This document shows positions 1 to 12,621 of a stretch of 64,000 nucleotides of DNA, in pieces. The DNA is from Anaspis maculata (lineage: Eukaryota; Arthropoda; Insecta; Coleoptera; Scraptiidae). Both the position numbers and the translations under genes were made by a program. The DNA lies in NCBI GenBank assembly GCA_949128115.1, contig OX421968.1:52593423-52657422 (forward strand), given 5' to 3'. Every line of letters starts with the position of its first letter. The stretch's first letter is position 1. Under the pieces are notes generated by a model. That model was not told the DNA's origin. It did no database searches and saw nothing but the letters and a program-made list of their open reading frames with translations.

Positions 1-1124
1 CGCAAGCAAGGCCCTCAGAGCAGTTTCAATGGACCGTCCAGCTCTGAAACCATGCTGACTGTCACTCCAGAACTCATGCCTCTCGAAGTAATTCAGTATT
101 CTGGTTTTCACAGCAGATTCCCATATTTTAGATAAAGCTGGTAGGATTGATATAGGTCTAAAATTTTCGCATACGTTTGGGTCTCCTTTCTTGAATATTG
201 GGACAACTCTAGCAACTTTAAGGTGTGATGGGAACACCCCTTCTTCAAAACATTTATTGATAACTGACGCAATCGGATTCGCAACCTCTTCCGCCGGAGG
301 AGCTTGTGGTGTGGTGAGTTAGCGCGTTCGACTGCCACTCCAGAGGTCGCGGGTTCGATCTCCGCCGGGGACGGATTTTCGGCCTCGAAAAACAAGCTCC
401 TTGGTTTAGTTGGAATGCTTGCTAAATGCAAGACGCGCCGTGTGTCGCATAGCACGTAAAATACGAACGATGGTGCCGACCCCATGCGATGTTGGTGGTC
501 GTTAAAAATCCCTACCCTGTGTTGGAACCGTGGTTGGAACACACAGGGGTTCGGCAAAATTTCCGGTATAGTGGAGGAAAGCATTCACCGGCGTCGGTGT
601 TAGGCCTCGTTGCGGAAATAGGCCGACGTTGAATAAACGAATAAAAAAAAAACCTCTTCCGCCACAAGCTTCAGAAGTGTTGTGGAGATTCCGTATATAT
701 CTTCGGAACCATTCGTTTTCAAATTCTGAATTATTCCTACTACTTCCTTTGCAGAGCAATCATAAAAATAGCATGAATTGCTATTATTTATGGGGACGTT
801 TTTCAAGTAGTCAATAGGATCTTTATTGTTAGTTATTGATTTTTCCCACAATGATATATGCGACTGTTGCGAAATATTGCGACAGATCGTCCACGGTCAT
901 TTCGGTTTTGTCTGAACTTTTGTGCTTCTCTTGTTGGTCTCAGTGTTGATGATGTTCCAAGCCGTTTTTTGAATGTTAGGTGTTTTCAATAACAATGGTT
1001 CATATCTAAATAGTCTAAATAAATCGATTAGTTGGACCTTGACATAAAATAATTTCTTGTAGGGATCCATATTCTTCTTATTGGAGTGTATAATAATAAA
1101 AGGGGGTTGTATTGTCTTCTCCAA
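1..1124 (-). pseudogene. Non-LTR retrotransposon reverse transcriptase fragment, decayed
   Basis: Minus-strand translation gives the N-terminal half of a CR1/Jockey-type reverse transcriptase. From high to low coordinates there is a linker ending in AWNIINTETNKR, then DLSQYFATVA, then a block ending LLKLVAEEV. After the SINE at 296-650 the reading resumes with ANPIASVINKCF, RVVPIFKKGD, NFRPISILPALSKI and QHGFRAGRS. These match the fingers and palm motifs that precede catalytic motif A. Motifs A-C lie beyond the window edge. Frame changes around 840-900 and the SINE insertion show it is dead. No poly-A or 3' end is visible. Clade assignment is approximate; that it is a non-LTR RT is secure. 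Confidence 0.85.
296..650 (+). mobile_element. tRNA-derived SINE with 13-bp target-site duplication
   Basis: The insertion is flanked by exact direct repeats AACCTCTTCCGCC at 283-295 and 651-663, and removing it rejoins the RT reading frame. The head is tRNA-like, with an A-box-like TTAGCGCGTTCG near 319-330 and a B box GGTTCGATCTC at 352-362. The body is about 270 bp and the 3' end is a short A-rich tail (641-650). Length, internal pol III promoter, A tail and duplicated target are all typical of a SINE mobilised by LINE machinery. A partner LINE is not identifiable. Confidence 0.88.
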
Positions 1125-2686
<1,562 letters not shown>

Positions 2687-2800
2687 ATCTTCCACGATAA
2701 CTGCCGTAACGTTGACTGGATCGACTTGATATTTGGTATACAAACATGGTTGTTTCCTGAAAAGAGCCCATTAGTTTTTGGCTGTCATCTGTCAAACCCA
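2687..2800 (-). repeat. Dispersed repeat joined to the TG array (copy 1)
   Basis: The reverse complement of this segment aligns closely to 30765-30885. Shared features include CCAAAAACTAATGGGCTC, the tract CAAGTCGATC and GTTATCGTGGAAGAT, after which both copies run into an AC/TG array. The microsatellite is therefore part of the repeat family and not an independent event at each site. Confidence 0.8.
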
Positions 2801-5068
2801 ACTGTCACTATCATCAAATGTCAGAAGCTATATCTCACGGAACTCAACTTGCAATATGTCATTTCAAAGCCCTTGAAAAACTGTATTCAGAACAGTTGGG
2901 AACATTGCCATATCTGTCATCTGTCAAATAATAAAAAATGTTAAAGTTCAAAACTTTACCAATTAATTATTCAAAATCTATCCGATGGATTGGAACCAGA
3001 TTTGGCAGGAAGCAACACAACAAAAGAGTCAAATTGAGGCCGCAGTTGCAGTTTTCCACCATTCTCCAGTTGGGCGTAATGAATTTTCAAAATTTCTCCT
3101 GGCCGTTGCCACTCAGAAGGGGCTCTCGCCGGTGTTTCGACCAGCACGACTCGCTTTTGTAGCAGGACTACACTCAAAAATTTATTCCTGCTCGGGGATC
3201 GACTTTTTTTTTGGAAATTTCAACTGATATCGAAAGCAGATTGTATTGAGCGTCGTGCAGGTCTATTTTCAAAGTTGACACAGTTTTGGTTTTCCGACTG
3301 TAATTTTTTCAAAATGAAATTTGCACATTCCGTGAATTTGAGAAAAACGCAATGCAAACTTCTACATGCGGTAGGCCCCACGAAATAATAATTTTAGGTG
3401 CAGACATGCTGTGAATAAAAGTTGGAGAAAAGATTGAGCTAATTTTTGGAGAAAAAATTTTCGAAATCGGATCAACAGTTGCCGAGTTTTCCTCTCTGGA
3501 AAAACTGCAAATTCCGTGAACAGATTTCTTGGAATTCTTTTTTTTTAGAGAATAGATAACTGGTTCTTGAACATTTTCCAATAATTTCTCTCAAATTTCC
3601 CGGAAATTTTCCTCCTGGAAATATAAAACCACTCATGCGATCGTACAAATTAAGCGGTTCTGTCACGATAATTACCGAATTATTGATCCGATCGAATCGA
3701 AATCAGGTACGGAGGCCTAAGTTCAGCCTGGAATGATCTGATTAGACGTTGGGTGGATGATTTTGATCGGAAGCCCTCAGGTGGCACATTGGGTCTGGGT
3801 TTGTCTGCCCAAGCTCTAAATTGAAAATATAGAGTTGAAATTTGACACACAGATGCAGTAAAAGTTTTCAATCAAGTTTTTGTAATTTCATCATCATATC
3901 TAAAGTAGGAACAAAAATTTCAATAAGGAACCAGCATTGCATTTTTGAGATATCACAACAGTTAGCTACCTAGTTCTACCTTTTGGATCAATTCATCACT
4001 TTGGAAAACTGACCTAACCTGTAATTTTTTCTGTCCGCTCAACAATGGATGCAGGATGCTCGCTAAACGCTCGACTAAATAGAATTTTTTCATCAATTTC
4101 CAAATCGAATCGCCCCCTCCCGAAGGGACACTTCGATCAAAATCATTACTGACGTCTCTGGATACCGCCGGGAAAGTTTTGTGTCGCCCCACAACAGATT
4201 TTTTTCTTTCCATTCGAGAACACGAATCGGGAAAGTAAAATGGCGGTTTCTGAGGGCGCAAAAGTTTTCAGCTGTTCAAGCAACAAGCGTGCAAAATTAC
4301 AGGTTCTTATCATAAAAAATGCGATTTTATTGCCAACGTGCCAAATGACTAAAATGCAATTCTCACAAGAAAAAATCATATAATCATTTTTGGACTTCTG
4401 ATCTGAAGAATTCGAAAACCGTTTCGAGATAGGACATCAGGCTTCATGATTAACCATGAAAATTTGAAAAAAAAATTGTCCACAAAAACGGGGATCTATT
4501 GAACTAAGCACAATTTTGCAATGCTTTACATTCCACCCTGTAACGAATGTATATATACTATAATCCTAACCTCTTTTACTCATCTGGGTGTCGAGGTGTC
4601 GGACGCACCGAGCCGCACTATGGATTTATGCCACTACCTACATGTCGTTCATGTGCGTGTACTTTTGCAAGTACACTACGCTGTGTCCGCTCTCTTCGCG
4701 CGCAGCTATCCACTAGTCACCCTTCCAGGTTCTGGCTTCTGCCGGCGAGCCTTGACTTTCGTTATCGTAGCTTGTGTGCATATCCACCCATGCCGTACAG
4801 GCGACCAACGAATGTAACGACTGTAATTGACATAAATGCAGAAATCCCGCCAACGGAGTAGATTGTTGAATGATGTATCTGAACAAGCGTGAAAACAAAA
4901 TGGAAAACGGTTGAGACAATTCAAAGTTATATTATTTTGAAAAAGGGCAAAACTTTCGATACCGACATTTCAAAAAAAAAATAATTTTTTAATGTTGTAC
5001 GACGCACTGTACGTATTGCAAATTTTGATGAGTTTCATCACGGAAATATGACTCGATCATGAATATAA
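2801..5068. other. AT-rich intergenic stretch of old repeat fragments
   Basis: No credible coding region. The segment 3180-3870 belongs to a dispersed family with relatives at 14200-14560, 19694-19870 and 25080-25740; shared phrases include GCAGACATGCTG and TTTTTGGAG. The part at 4180-4260 shares the GGGAAAGT family motif. The piece at 4500-4860 is relatively GC-rich with a TATATATA box but I could not define its ends or class. Confidence 0.5.
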
Positions 5069-6555
5069 AGTGCTCGCCAATTGAAATGGTCCACCCAAAA
5101 TTTAGTCACATTCAAAGTGACATAACTCTTGAATGAATAAACTATTTTGAATCGTTTTATGTTTTCTGATTAGCTCACGGATTGGATTACAACATGTCTT
5201 GGGCCGTTTTTGGTACAGGTGTTTCGTATCAATTATACAGGGCGCTCAATCAGGTACTGCAAAAATGGAAAAGTTTGAACTGGTCCCATTTCACAAAAAA
5301 TGGTTTCTGTTTTTTTTCCAAGTGTTTTAGGTAAAATGTTGTTCCTATACATTGGGGTAGTTTTCAAAATTTTGAGTCTATCTCCTCCAATTACACAGTG
5401 ATCTCGAAAATGCAATCTTCTGGTCTGGAATTCATATCTATTTCAATTGTAGGTCGATTTTGGATAATACCGACTCTTGTTGAAGCTTAAGACTCAGATG
5501 AGAAGGCTCGAGGATCAGAACTGACTGGAGATAAAATTTTTGAAAAAGCGAAGGAATCAAAAGTGACCTAAATCTGGAGCACCCTAGAAATCAGGTTCAG
5601 GGAAAGAACTAAATAAAAATCAACTTGCCTTCAAACAAACTTTTATTTCCGAACATTTTGTGGTATTTTCCGATTTGAGGTGATGAAAATTGTCAATGCG
5701 GGACCCATTTTACAAATTTACTTTTCAGAAGATAATACCGGACCTTCCTCGACTGAAAATGCACGTAACCTAGGTTACCTTCTTATTGTCGAATGTTTCC
5801 TTCACATTTAAAGAGATAGGCACCAGTTCTGATCTTCGTAACCCAGGTTTCGTCTATTTTTAGGTAAAAAACGTCCAGTATTCTTCGTTGGAAGCATCCA
5901 TTTCTGGTTTGGATTCATTGCCACAATTTTTGCCTCATACAAATGGGAAACACCTTAAAACGTTCAGAAAGAATGGTTTGTTTAAAGACAAGTTGTTATT
6001 TGTTTAATACCTTCCCTAAACCGGATCTCTAGCAAGTTTGTCATTTGAGTCACTTTTGATTCAATCCCTTTTCCAGAATTTCCATCTAAAGTCAATTCTG
6101 ATTCTCGATCCTTCTGACCTGAGCCTTTAGCTTCAACAAGAGCCCTCATTTTCCAAAATCGGCCAACAACGAATAAAGTTATTACTGCAAAACTAAAAGG
6201 TTACATTTTTGAGATCACCCTGTAATTAAAGCAGATAGGCAAAAAAAATTTAAAAACGATTCGAGTTATGGTTATAACAACTCCCCTGGAACACTAGGAG
6301 AAAACCAAAAACTATTTTTTGTGAAATGGGACCAGTTCAAACTTTTCCATTTTTGCAGTACCTTATTGAGCGCCTTATTTATTTTATAATTGATACGAAA
6401 CACCTGGATCAAAAACGACTCATGACATGTTGTAGACCAATCCGTGAGCTAATCAGAAGACATAAAACGATTCAAAATAGTTTATTTATTCAAGAGTTAT
6501 CTCACTTTGAATGTGACTAAATTTTTTGGGTGGACCATTTCAATTGGCGAGCGAT
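5069..6555. mobile_element. 1.5-kb foldback transposon, copy 1
   Basis: Starts AGTGCTCGCCAATTGAAATG and ends with its inverted complement. The two halves are imperfect inverted copies along nearly their whole length (about 700 bp per arm), meeting near a perfect 14-bp palindrome GTAACCTAGGTTAC at 5765-5778. There is no transposase-like ORF. A highly similar copy in the opposite orientation lies at 19881-21360. The right terminus has diverged (GGCGAGCGAT), so the target duplication is unclear here. Best described as a non-autonomous terminal-inverted-repeat element with long arms. Confidence 0.85.
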
Positions 6556-7061
6556 TACATCTGTGCATCGAATCGAATCTATTCAACTCGTTTCATCAAA
6601 CTTTTGTGAGGTACTGTTGCTGCAAACCAAATTTGGTTCATATCCGTTAACCGTTCGATACTTCACGAGTTATGGAGTGTCAAAGTTTGGGCTTTGACAA
6701 CTTATGAGTTTTCGACAGGTGACAGATATCTCATAGCTCTAACATATTTTGAATAGAGTTTTTGAAGGGCTTGAAAACGAGCTTTCGCACGTCAAAATCG
6801 TTGCACGAAAATCTTACATCTCTTTCTGACAGTTGACATTCCTGTTTGACAGATCACGGTGGAAAGCTAATTTTCACCTCCCTACCATATAGACCTATGT
6901 GCATCCAAAATTTAGTTGAGATCGGTTGAATTGTTTAGAAATAAAGCGAGGAGGGACAGATTTTCGCGATTTCCATAATTCTCACTTTTTGAATAAATTC
7001 GATGAGAGGTAAACAAGTGAGTATGCCTTCACGTGCGTGAGTCTCAGTAGCGCATTTTCTT
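6556..7061. other. Intergenic repeat remnant, no gene
   Basis: AT-rich sequence with GACAGAT/TGTCAAAG phrases resembling 2790-2930. No ORF, RNA or clear element boundary seen. Confidence 0.4.
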
Positions 7062-8275
7062 AAAGAGGCATATTATGAATGCAAAGAAATTTGGGTAATT
7101 ATTGACGACCACTACTTCTCGACTTCAGCCACCAACTTTTCACGGTAGGTAGACACCACCACAACATCACGTTCGTCGACCGTATTTTCCTGGGGAAACC
7201 ACTATTTCCACTGTAAAATGCTCCTTCTTTCCATTACTTATCCACCAATGTCCTACGACGTAAGTACAGGCAAGAAAGAAGCACCTACATAGCTGTTTAA
7301 GTGGTTGTCTAACTCTCAGAAAATGCTAGTCGAGAAGTAGTGGTCGTCAATAATTACCGAAATTTGGTTGAAGGAGAAACATCATTCTTTGCCCACTCTC
7401 TTCAGTCGAAACTCATTGTGATTTTTTGTTATCAGAATGGGGTACTTGTCAATAAAACAGATGAATGAAAATTCTTTCAATCATCAATATTTTTTTGTTT
7501 GGAGGCGGAAGCTGGGACCAGTCACTAGTCAACAGTAGCCTATCCTTTCCCACTTTTAGTCAGCTATCTATATAGCGAAAGACTTAGATCGTTATGTCTT
7601 CGGGTTCATGTTTTTCATTTATCTCTTACTTTGGGGGCGGCGTGTGGTTGCGGCAGCGTTCGGCTAAGCAAATGTTGCATAATTTGAGTGGACAGTTTCT
7701 AAATGTTTGAGAGAACATCTCAATCAGTAAAACTGTGAAAGTTGCACTATTTGTCGTTTGGGGGCGGAATCTGGGGGCGGCGACTAACCAAAAGTAGCCT
7801 ATCCTTTTCCATTTTTAGTCAGCTGTTCATATACCGAAAGAATTAGATCGCTATGTCTTTGGGATTATGTTTTTCATTTTAAAGTGATTGGGGGCGGTTT
7901 TTAGCAATTTTTTGGCGGAATGTTTCTGGGCTTACGTTTATAAGTGGCAACTATGTATTATTTATAAAATGAGAACACCAGAACAGTAGGTCTGAGAGAA
8001 ATTGCAATATCATGTTATTTCAAGTTTATCGGGGGCGGTTTTCTCTATGTTGGCGGCGCAATATAGACATTATATATAGCTTAGCTCTCCTTTGGGAGTG
8101 GCAGCTATGTAACAGCAAAAAAAATAGAAAGCTAGGGCGTCTAGTTTGGGAGAAGTTCGAGGAACGGACAGACGGACCTACGGACGGACGGACGGACAAA
8201 GCGGTTGCAATAGCGATTTTCATCAAGATGGAAAATGCGCTAATAATAATACACCTCATAACCATGGCGCGCTAA
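7062..8275. repeat. GGGGCGG-rich dispersed repeat, copy 1
   Basis: Begins AAGAGGCATATTATGAATG and ends after a short GGAC-type tandem (about 8164-8198) and a CATCAAGATGGAAAATGCGC phrase. Inside are two tandem modules of about 260 bp (7497-7760 and 7761-7890), each with a GGAGGCGG or GGGGCGG motif and AGTAGCCTATCC...TTAGTCAGCT. A third GGGGCGG block follows at 7890-8060. Relatives occur at 48512-49185 and 63428-63830. It carries no recognisable protein. Copy 1 is interrupted by the MITE at 7094-7358. Confidence 0.8.
7094..7358. mobile_element. hAT-like MITE, perfect 31-bp inverted repeats
   Basis: Termini begin GGTAATTATTGACGACCACT and are perfect inverted repeats for 31 bp. The element is flanked by the 8-bp duplication GAAATTTG (7086-7093 and 7359-7366). 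The paralogous repeat near 48530-48555 lacks this 265-bp block, which confirms insertion. Non-coding. The 8-bp target suggests mobilisation by a hAT (or P) transposase; the terminal bases are not the commonest hAT form. Confidence 0.92.
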
Positions 8276-8664
8276 TCCGCTACACTCTACACTACCTCTC
8301 TCCCTCGTCGTGCATCACCATCTTTCGTTGCGCGCCTAATACGTAACGCTGTCGCCATTCGAATATCAAGTGACCAACATTACTCCGGACTCTATGCTCC
8401 GGAATTTAATTATGAGCTTGTCTATCGACTATCCTAATCAGCAGTGCAAGATAACATTCGAAGTTTCCTTCTTGTCGTATTGAAAAAATGTTGAATGACG
8501 ACAAAAGCGCGTCATAAACAAATCGAGTTGAACAGTTTTCGAATTTGCGTTAACCATATTCAAATTTGAAAAAAGAGGGTACATAACTTAAAGATCTGAA
8601 TGAGCAGCTGTGTAGGACTTATTAAATTTTCTATGCCTCGGGATGATTCAACGGGAAGGTAAGA
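8276..8664. other. Intergenic sequence, no feature seen
   Basis: AT-rich sequence without ORF, RNA or clear repeat ends. A TTTTCGAATTTG...TTCAAATTTGAAAAAA phrase near 8535-8572 resembles 63895-63930, which also follows a GGGGCGG repeat. Confidence 0.4.
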
Positions 8665-8830
8665 AGGAACGGCGGTAGCCGACTGGTTTAGGTGTTGGCG
8701 CGCCAAGCCGCGTGTTATACCGCGCGGGTTCGAATCCCGCCTCGTCCATGGATATTTTGTGTTGACTTCACTGTGCCATATCTGCATCTGACTACAGCGG
8801 TTATATACTATAAAGAAATTTATTAACAAC
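8665..8830 (+). mobile_element. tRNA-derived SINE (CCATGGATATTTTGT family), copy 1
   Basis: Contains an A-box-like TAGCCGACTGG (8676-8686) and a B box GGTTCGAATCC (8727-8737), spaced as in a tRNA gene. After the B box comes CGCCTCGTCCATGGATATTT, nearly the same junction as the copy at 33115-33295. It is not an intact tRNA because the cloverleaf cannot be closed at the acceptor stem. Its 3' end is not sharply defined. Confidence 0.72.
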
Positions 8831-10155
8831 AAATTACATCTTCCCAACATTTTGGGTTGCTGTAAAACAAAGAATACAAAACAACATAATATATGAAACT
8901 CTAAAACAGTAAAATTGAAACTGGGTAAAATAAATTACTTTTTCCACTACTAGCTGTGAAGCATGCCATTATTGACCTGTTTAGAGGTCGTGAAGTGAAA
9001 TTTCACAACCTGTAGTAAAATCAGATAGGCCGGGCATATTATTAACCGCTTCGTCCGATTAACGTACACAATCAAACAGGCCGTGCATATTATCAACCGC
9101 TTAGTATGATTGACGTTTGGCGACTTGGCGTTTGAATCTCTCAAATTTTGGACAACGGCAGCTCATTTACACGAAAAGGTCGGGAAATTATTCGACCGGG
9201 TCTTATTTGATGAAGAGCTTGATGTGGTGTACGTGAATTTGGTCGGTTTTGTGAAAAAGCAGCTAAAGGCCGAATGGTCAGTTGGTCAGCACAACATATA
9301 ACCTCACATTATCTACTTTTTTGTAATTATTACCAATCCACGTTTCCCGAAAGGCTTCTGCGCATACCTGTGAAAGTAGGACGTTGCCATATCTATATCA
9401 CGACAACAAGTTGACAACACTGTAATACGGTGTGCGTGTGTAATGTCACGCAAATGGCAGCTGACAGCGCTTGACGTCGATTTGACGTTTCGACAGACCT
9501 AACCAAATAACGCTCTTGTTTCGTCGATCGCCTTGCAGCTCGTTGTGTTTCGTATCACCCGAATCTTTTTTGCGTCTTTCTGCCATACATTTCATTCTGA
9601 ACAATATTAAATGTTGAATGGTTAGGAGGTTATGTTTGTTGTTTGTTTACATTTCGATTATTGATTGACAGTTGCCATTGACAGTGACACTTCGTGCGTC
9701 AAAACTGAAACTACCGCGCTCTGCAGGTATGCGTTCTCATGTATGCGCTGAAGTGATGTACGTGATGGTAAACGTGGATTACCTGTGTTCACTTCTCGAT
9801 CAGCACACATATCATTTACAATCTGTTATTATTAGAGTATGCAGTCTCAAAAGGGACCAGTTCTTGAAAGTTGCATACGTTTTCATGTACGTTTGTCATG
9901 TCAAGTCGTTTTTGGTTTTCTATTTTGCTGACAGAAGTGAAAAGTGACCTTATCTGCTGCCTCGCACAATCCGAAAGGTGTCGCGCGACCGTCATTCATT
10001 GTCATCATCACCCCGGCGGATAGTATTTGAAGTTGAAAACTTGCAAAATGCTCTACTTGGTTTAGGTAATTGAGATCTACAATAAATGCAGAGCTTTTTT
10101 GTAAAATTTTGGAACTTCACAAATCGGATCTGCTTTGCTAGTAGTGAAAAAATCG
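8831..10155. other. Intergenic region with short tandem duplication and an unassigned ORF
   Basis: At 9024-9116 two copies of a roughly 50-bp unit (GGCCG.GCATATTAT.AACC) stand in tandem. A plus-strand open frame at 9110-9301 (63 codons) has ordinary amino-acid composition but no family I recognise. Around 9440-9720 there are several TTGACA/GACAGT-rich phrases of the kind seen in dispersed repeats. No spliced gene could be assembled. Confidence 0.35.
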
Positions 10156-10276
10156 TATATAAACCGCGCTTGAGAAGGCTATTATAGCCTTCGCACGTAT
10201 GTCCCTCGCCGCTACGCGGCTCGGGATTTAAACGGTGCTCACGCTATAATAGCTCACTTCTCAACCTTGGTATATA
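10156..10276. mobile_element. Short TA-flanked MITE
   Basis: About 120 bp with imperfect inverted ends, TTGAGAAGGCTATTATAGC near the left and GCTATAATAGCTCACTTCTC near the right, set between TATA tracts. Non-coding. The TA flanks fit a Tc1/mariner-type target but the duplication cannot be separated from the TATA context. Confidence 0.65.
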
Positions 10277-10350
10277 ATATACTATTGCACAGAATAGTTC
10301 ATTCCGTAGACAAGACTTCGAAATTCACTTACATGCAACATATCGATGGA

Positions 10351-10977
10351 TCAAAACGTTACCAAAGCAGTTTTCTCAGAATATACGGCATGCGGAAAAA
10401 GGAAATTATTCATCATCTCGCAAAATATTAGCTCCATGAACGGGATAACCTTAATTAAATGATTAAAATGATTCCTTAAAATGTAAATGGAATTTTCCAA
10501 AGCGCTTGATGCGAAGATTTTTAATAATTTTGAAGGAAGGTCGAAAGAGTCCCAAATTTCTCTGAAAAAGGTGGTGATTGTTCCACGGGCCCCGACGAAT
10601 ATACCAATGACTTTTATTTCTTTTAGGCGGTGTGAGTTTTTGAAGAAGGGTATCGTTGGATCATAGATCCCTTGTTTCTCGATGTTTACGTTTTCTGGCT
10701 GTTCTTTGTTTATTTCAAATCTAACTGTGCGATCTATGATCCAACCCATATTCTTCTTCTCGTCGATAGCTAGTATGTCGACTCTTCGCATACTGCCGGA
10801 GACCGCATTGCACGTGACTTCTTCGTGGACGACGAAACCCTTGTCTCGCAAAGCATTGGCAGTCGAAGAGCGCACAGTGTGGTGACGATGGTTGCGTAAG
10901 AGTTCTCCAAACGGACAGAATCCAAGGACATGCGGCAAAATCGGCAGTAATTCTCGGTATCGGAACAATGCCGACAC
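10351..10977 (-). pseudogene. Restriction-like endonuclease domain of R2-like retrotransposon
   Basis: This 208-codon segment is the C-terminal part of an R2-type ORF. It begins with the distal half of a CCHC knuckle (HVLGFC at residues 16-21), then RHHTVRSS, then the PD-(D/E)XK-type endonuclease with VDILAID (66-72) and IIDRTVRFE (80-88). In R2-like elements this domain nicks the target to prime reverse transcription. It lies in a different frame from the upstream part (10770-11759), with the frameshift falling inside the CCHC motif, so the element is inactive. Confidence 0.85.
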
Positions 10978-11759
10978 CGGGTGCCATCCTTGGATCTGCC
11001 AGGAAGAGCTCTTACGGAAGCAACATCACCAATTATTTTCAAGGCATCTTTCAGCTCAGAGGTGGAAAGTCCGCTGCGATCTATGATGTTGTTAACAGGT
11101 GTGTATTCTTTAAAAAGAATTACTCCTCTTCCTTTATGAGGCATCTCGGTCCAGTTTAGATACTCTCGATTTTGAAGATAAGCTCGAATGGATTTGACAG
11201 GAAGATTTTCGAATTCTGCTTCTTCAGCTATTTCAAGTTTCTTCAGACACAGTCGCCGTTCGTTGCTGAAATTCCTTGTTTTTGATATTATTTCGTCATT
11301 GCATTGTTCGAGCCGATTGCAGATATTTATATGCTGTAAGCACGCTTCCCAGCTAGCACGAAACAACTGTAGGCCTTTTCTATTTTTGGGTGAGTCTGAA
11401 TTTGGTAAGTCTGATGGTAATTCCAAAATTTCTCTAAGAGAACAGCGCACCATTTTATCGACGTCGTTCAAGAACTGTTTGGTCAACAATGGCAAAGGGG
11501 CAGTTTGGAAGTTATATGTGACGGTGGGCCAGACATATACATTCAAAATGGTCATTTTTTGAATCGCTTTTAGATGGGGATGAGAGGCGACGATGTCTAG
11601 TTTTGATCCTAGTTTTCTAATTATTTCGGCTGGGGCTGAACTGAATTCCATTACATTGTTGTAGTTTACTCCCAAGTATTTTATAGTTTCGTTCGTACCA
11701 ATAGATTTTATTCTTGTTCCGTTCAATACCATCTCGTCTTCCACTAACTTGCCCTTCAC
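10770..11759 (-). pseudogene. R2-like retrotransposon RT thumb and zinc-knuckle region
   Basis: Continues the R2-like protein after the RT core with IKYLGVNYNN, HPHLKAIQKMTIL, NFQTAPLPLLTKQF, DKMVRCSLREILELPSDLPN and KGLQLFRASWEACLQHI, all typical of the post-palm region. It ends with CRHC, the first half of the CCHC knuckle. About 85 bp of AT-rich TATTGT/TATTA repeats (11770-11840) sit between this block and the RT core, where FHEIGLNVNANKT can still be read. That interval and an in-frame stop after LVGKT separate the two. Confidence 0.82.
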
Positions 11760-11908
11760 CCTTCACAATGTTTATATTATATTTTATTGTGTATTGTGTA
11801 TTGTTTATTGTATATTATTATTATTATTCTAGTCTTGTTGGCATTCACATTCAATCCAATCTCGTGAAAAAGTTGGATTGCTGTTTCATGTAGCACTGAA
11901 GCTGTTTC

Positions 11909-12616
11909 TTATGTTTTCCCGACTAAGACAGTATCGTCAGCAAATCCTAAGACACTTACCGGTAGGAGATCGTGATCGATTTTGAATCCCAATTCACTGG
12001 AAACGGATTCTCCCGATAACTCGTCCAGAATGTGGTCAACGCAAAGGAGACTTGGTGACAGAGGTGAACCTTGCATCACTCCTCTCGCCGTTTCTGTTTG
12101 TGTCGTGTTTCCTTTCTGCAGATTGAAAATTATCTGATGCAGCGTGTGAGGTATTGGCAACGATTCGAGAGTAGATTGGAAATGGCTATGACCTACAGTA
12201 TTGTAAGCTTTTTCGATATCCAAATAAAGAAGGCAACAATCTCTTTTTTCTTTCTTGGCCGTTTCTAAAATTGAATTGATGATCGAGGTATTGATATGGG
12301 TTCCAGGAGCTAGAACGAATCCCCTTTGGTTACGATTGAACGATACGTAACTTTTCAGTCGCTTATCAAGAATTTTCTCCACAATTCTTCTCAGAATGGA
12401 ACATATGGTGATGGGTCGCCAGTTTGCAACATTTGATGAGTTGCCGCCTTTATCTATTGAAACTGTTCTTGCTTGGTGTAGGCAACGCGGTACAAATCCA
12501 GTGGAGGACATGAAGGATGCAAGACTTGCAAGCACTTCAGAGGTCCTTCCGTATTTCAAAACCCTCATCAATATCTTGTCTGTTCCGGGAGATGTGTCAA
12601 TACGAATTTGTTTCAT
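11909..12616 (-). pseudogene. R2-like reverse transcriptase core
   Basis: 235 codons containing the RT palm: VANWRPITI (63-71), motif A YLDIEKAYN (131-139), motif B GVMQGSPLSP (179-188) and motif C FADD (225-228). The catalytic aspartates are present. Upstream the frame is interrupted near 12650-12680, where INHEEILAAM can be read in a second frame leading into this block. Downstream an in-frame stop follows LVGKT. The order zinc finger, RT, CCHC, restriction-like endonuclease defines the R2 superfamily. Confidence 0.9.
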
Positions 12617-12621
12617 TGCTG

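Noticed and set aside
4500..4870. Possible solo LTR starting TGTAACGAATG with a TATATATA box
   Set aside because: No matching ACA end, no inverted ends and no target duplication found.
8665..8745. Functional tRNA gene
   Set aside because: A and B boxes are present, but the acceptor stem does not close and the same block with the same 3' body recurs at 33115, so it is a SINE head.
9110..9301. 63-codon open frame as a real gene
   Set aside because: Reasonable composition, but no family, start context or splice evidence; kept only as a note in the region entry.
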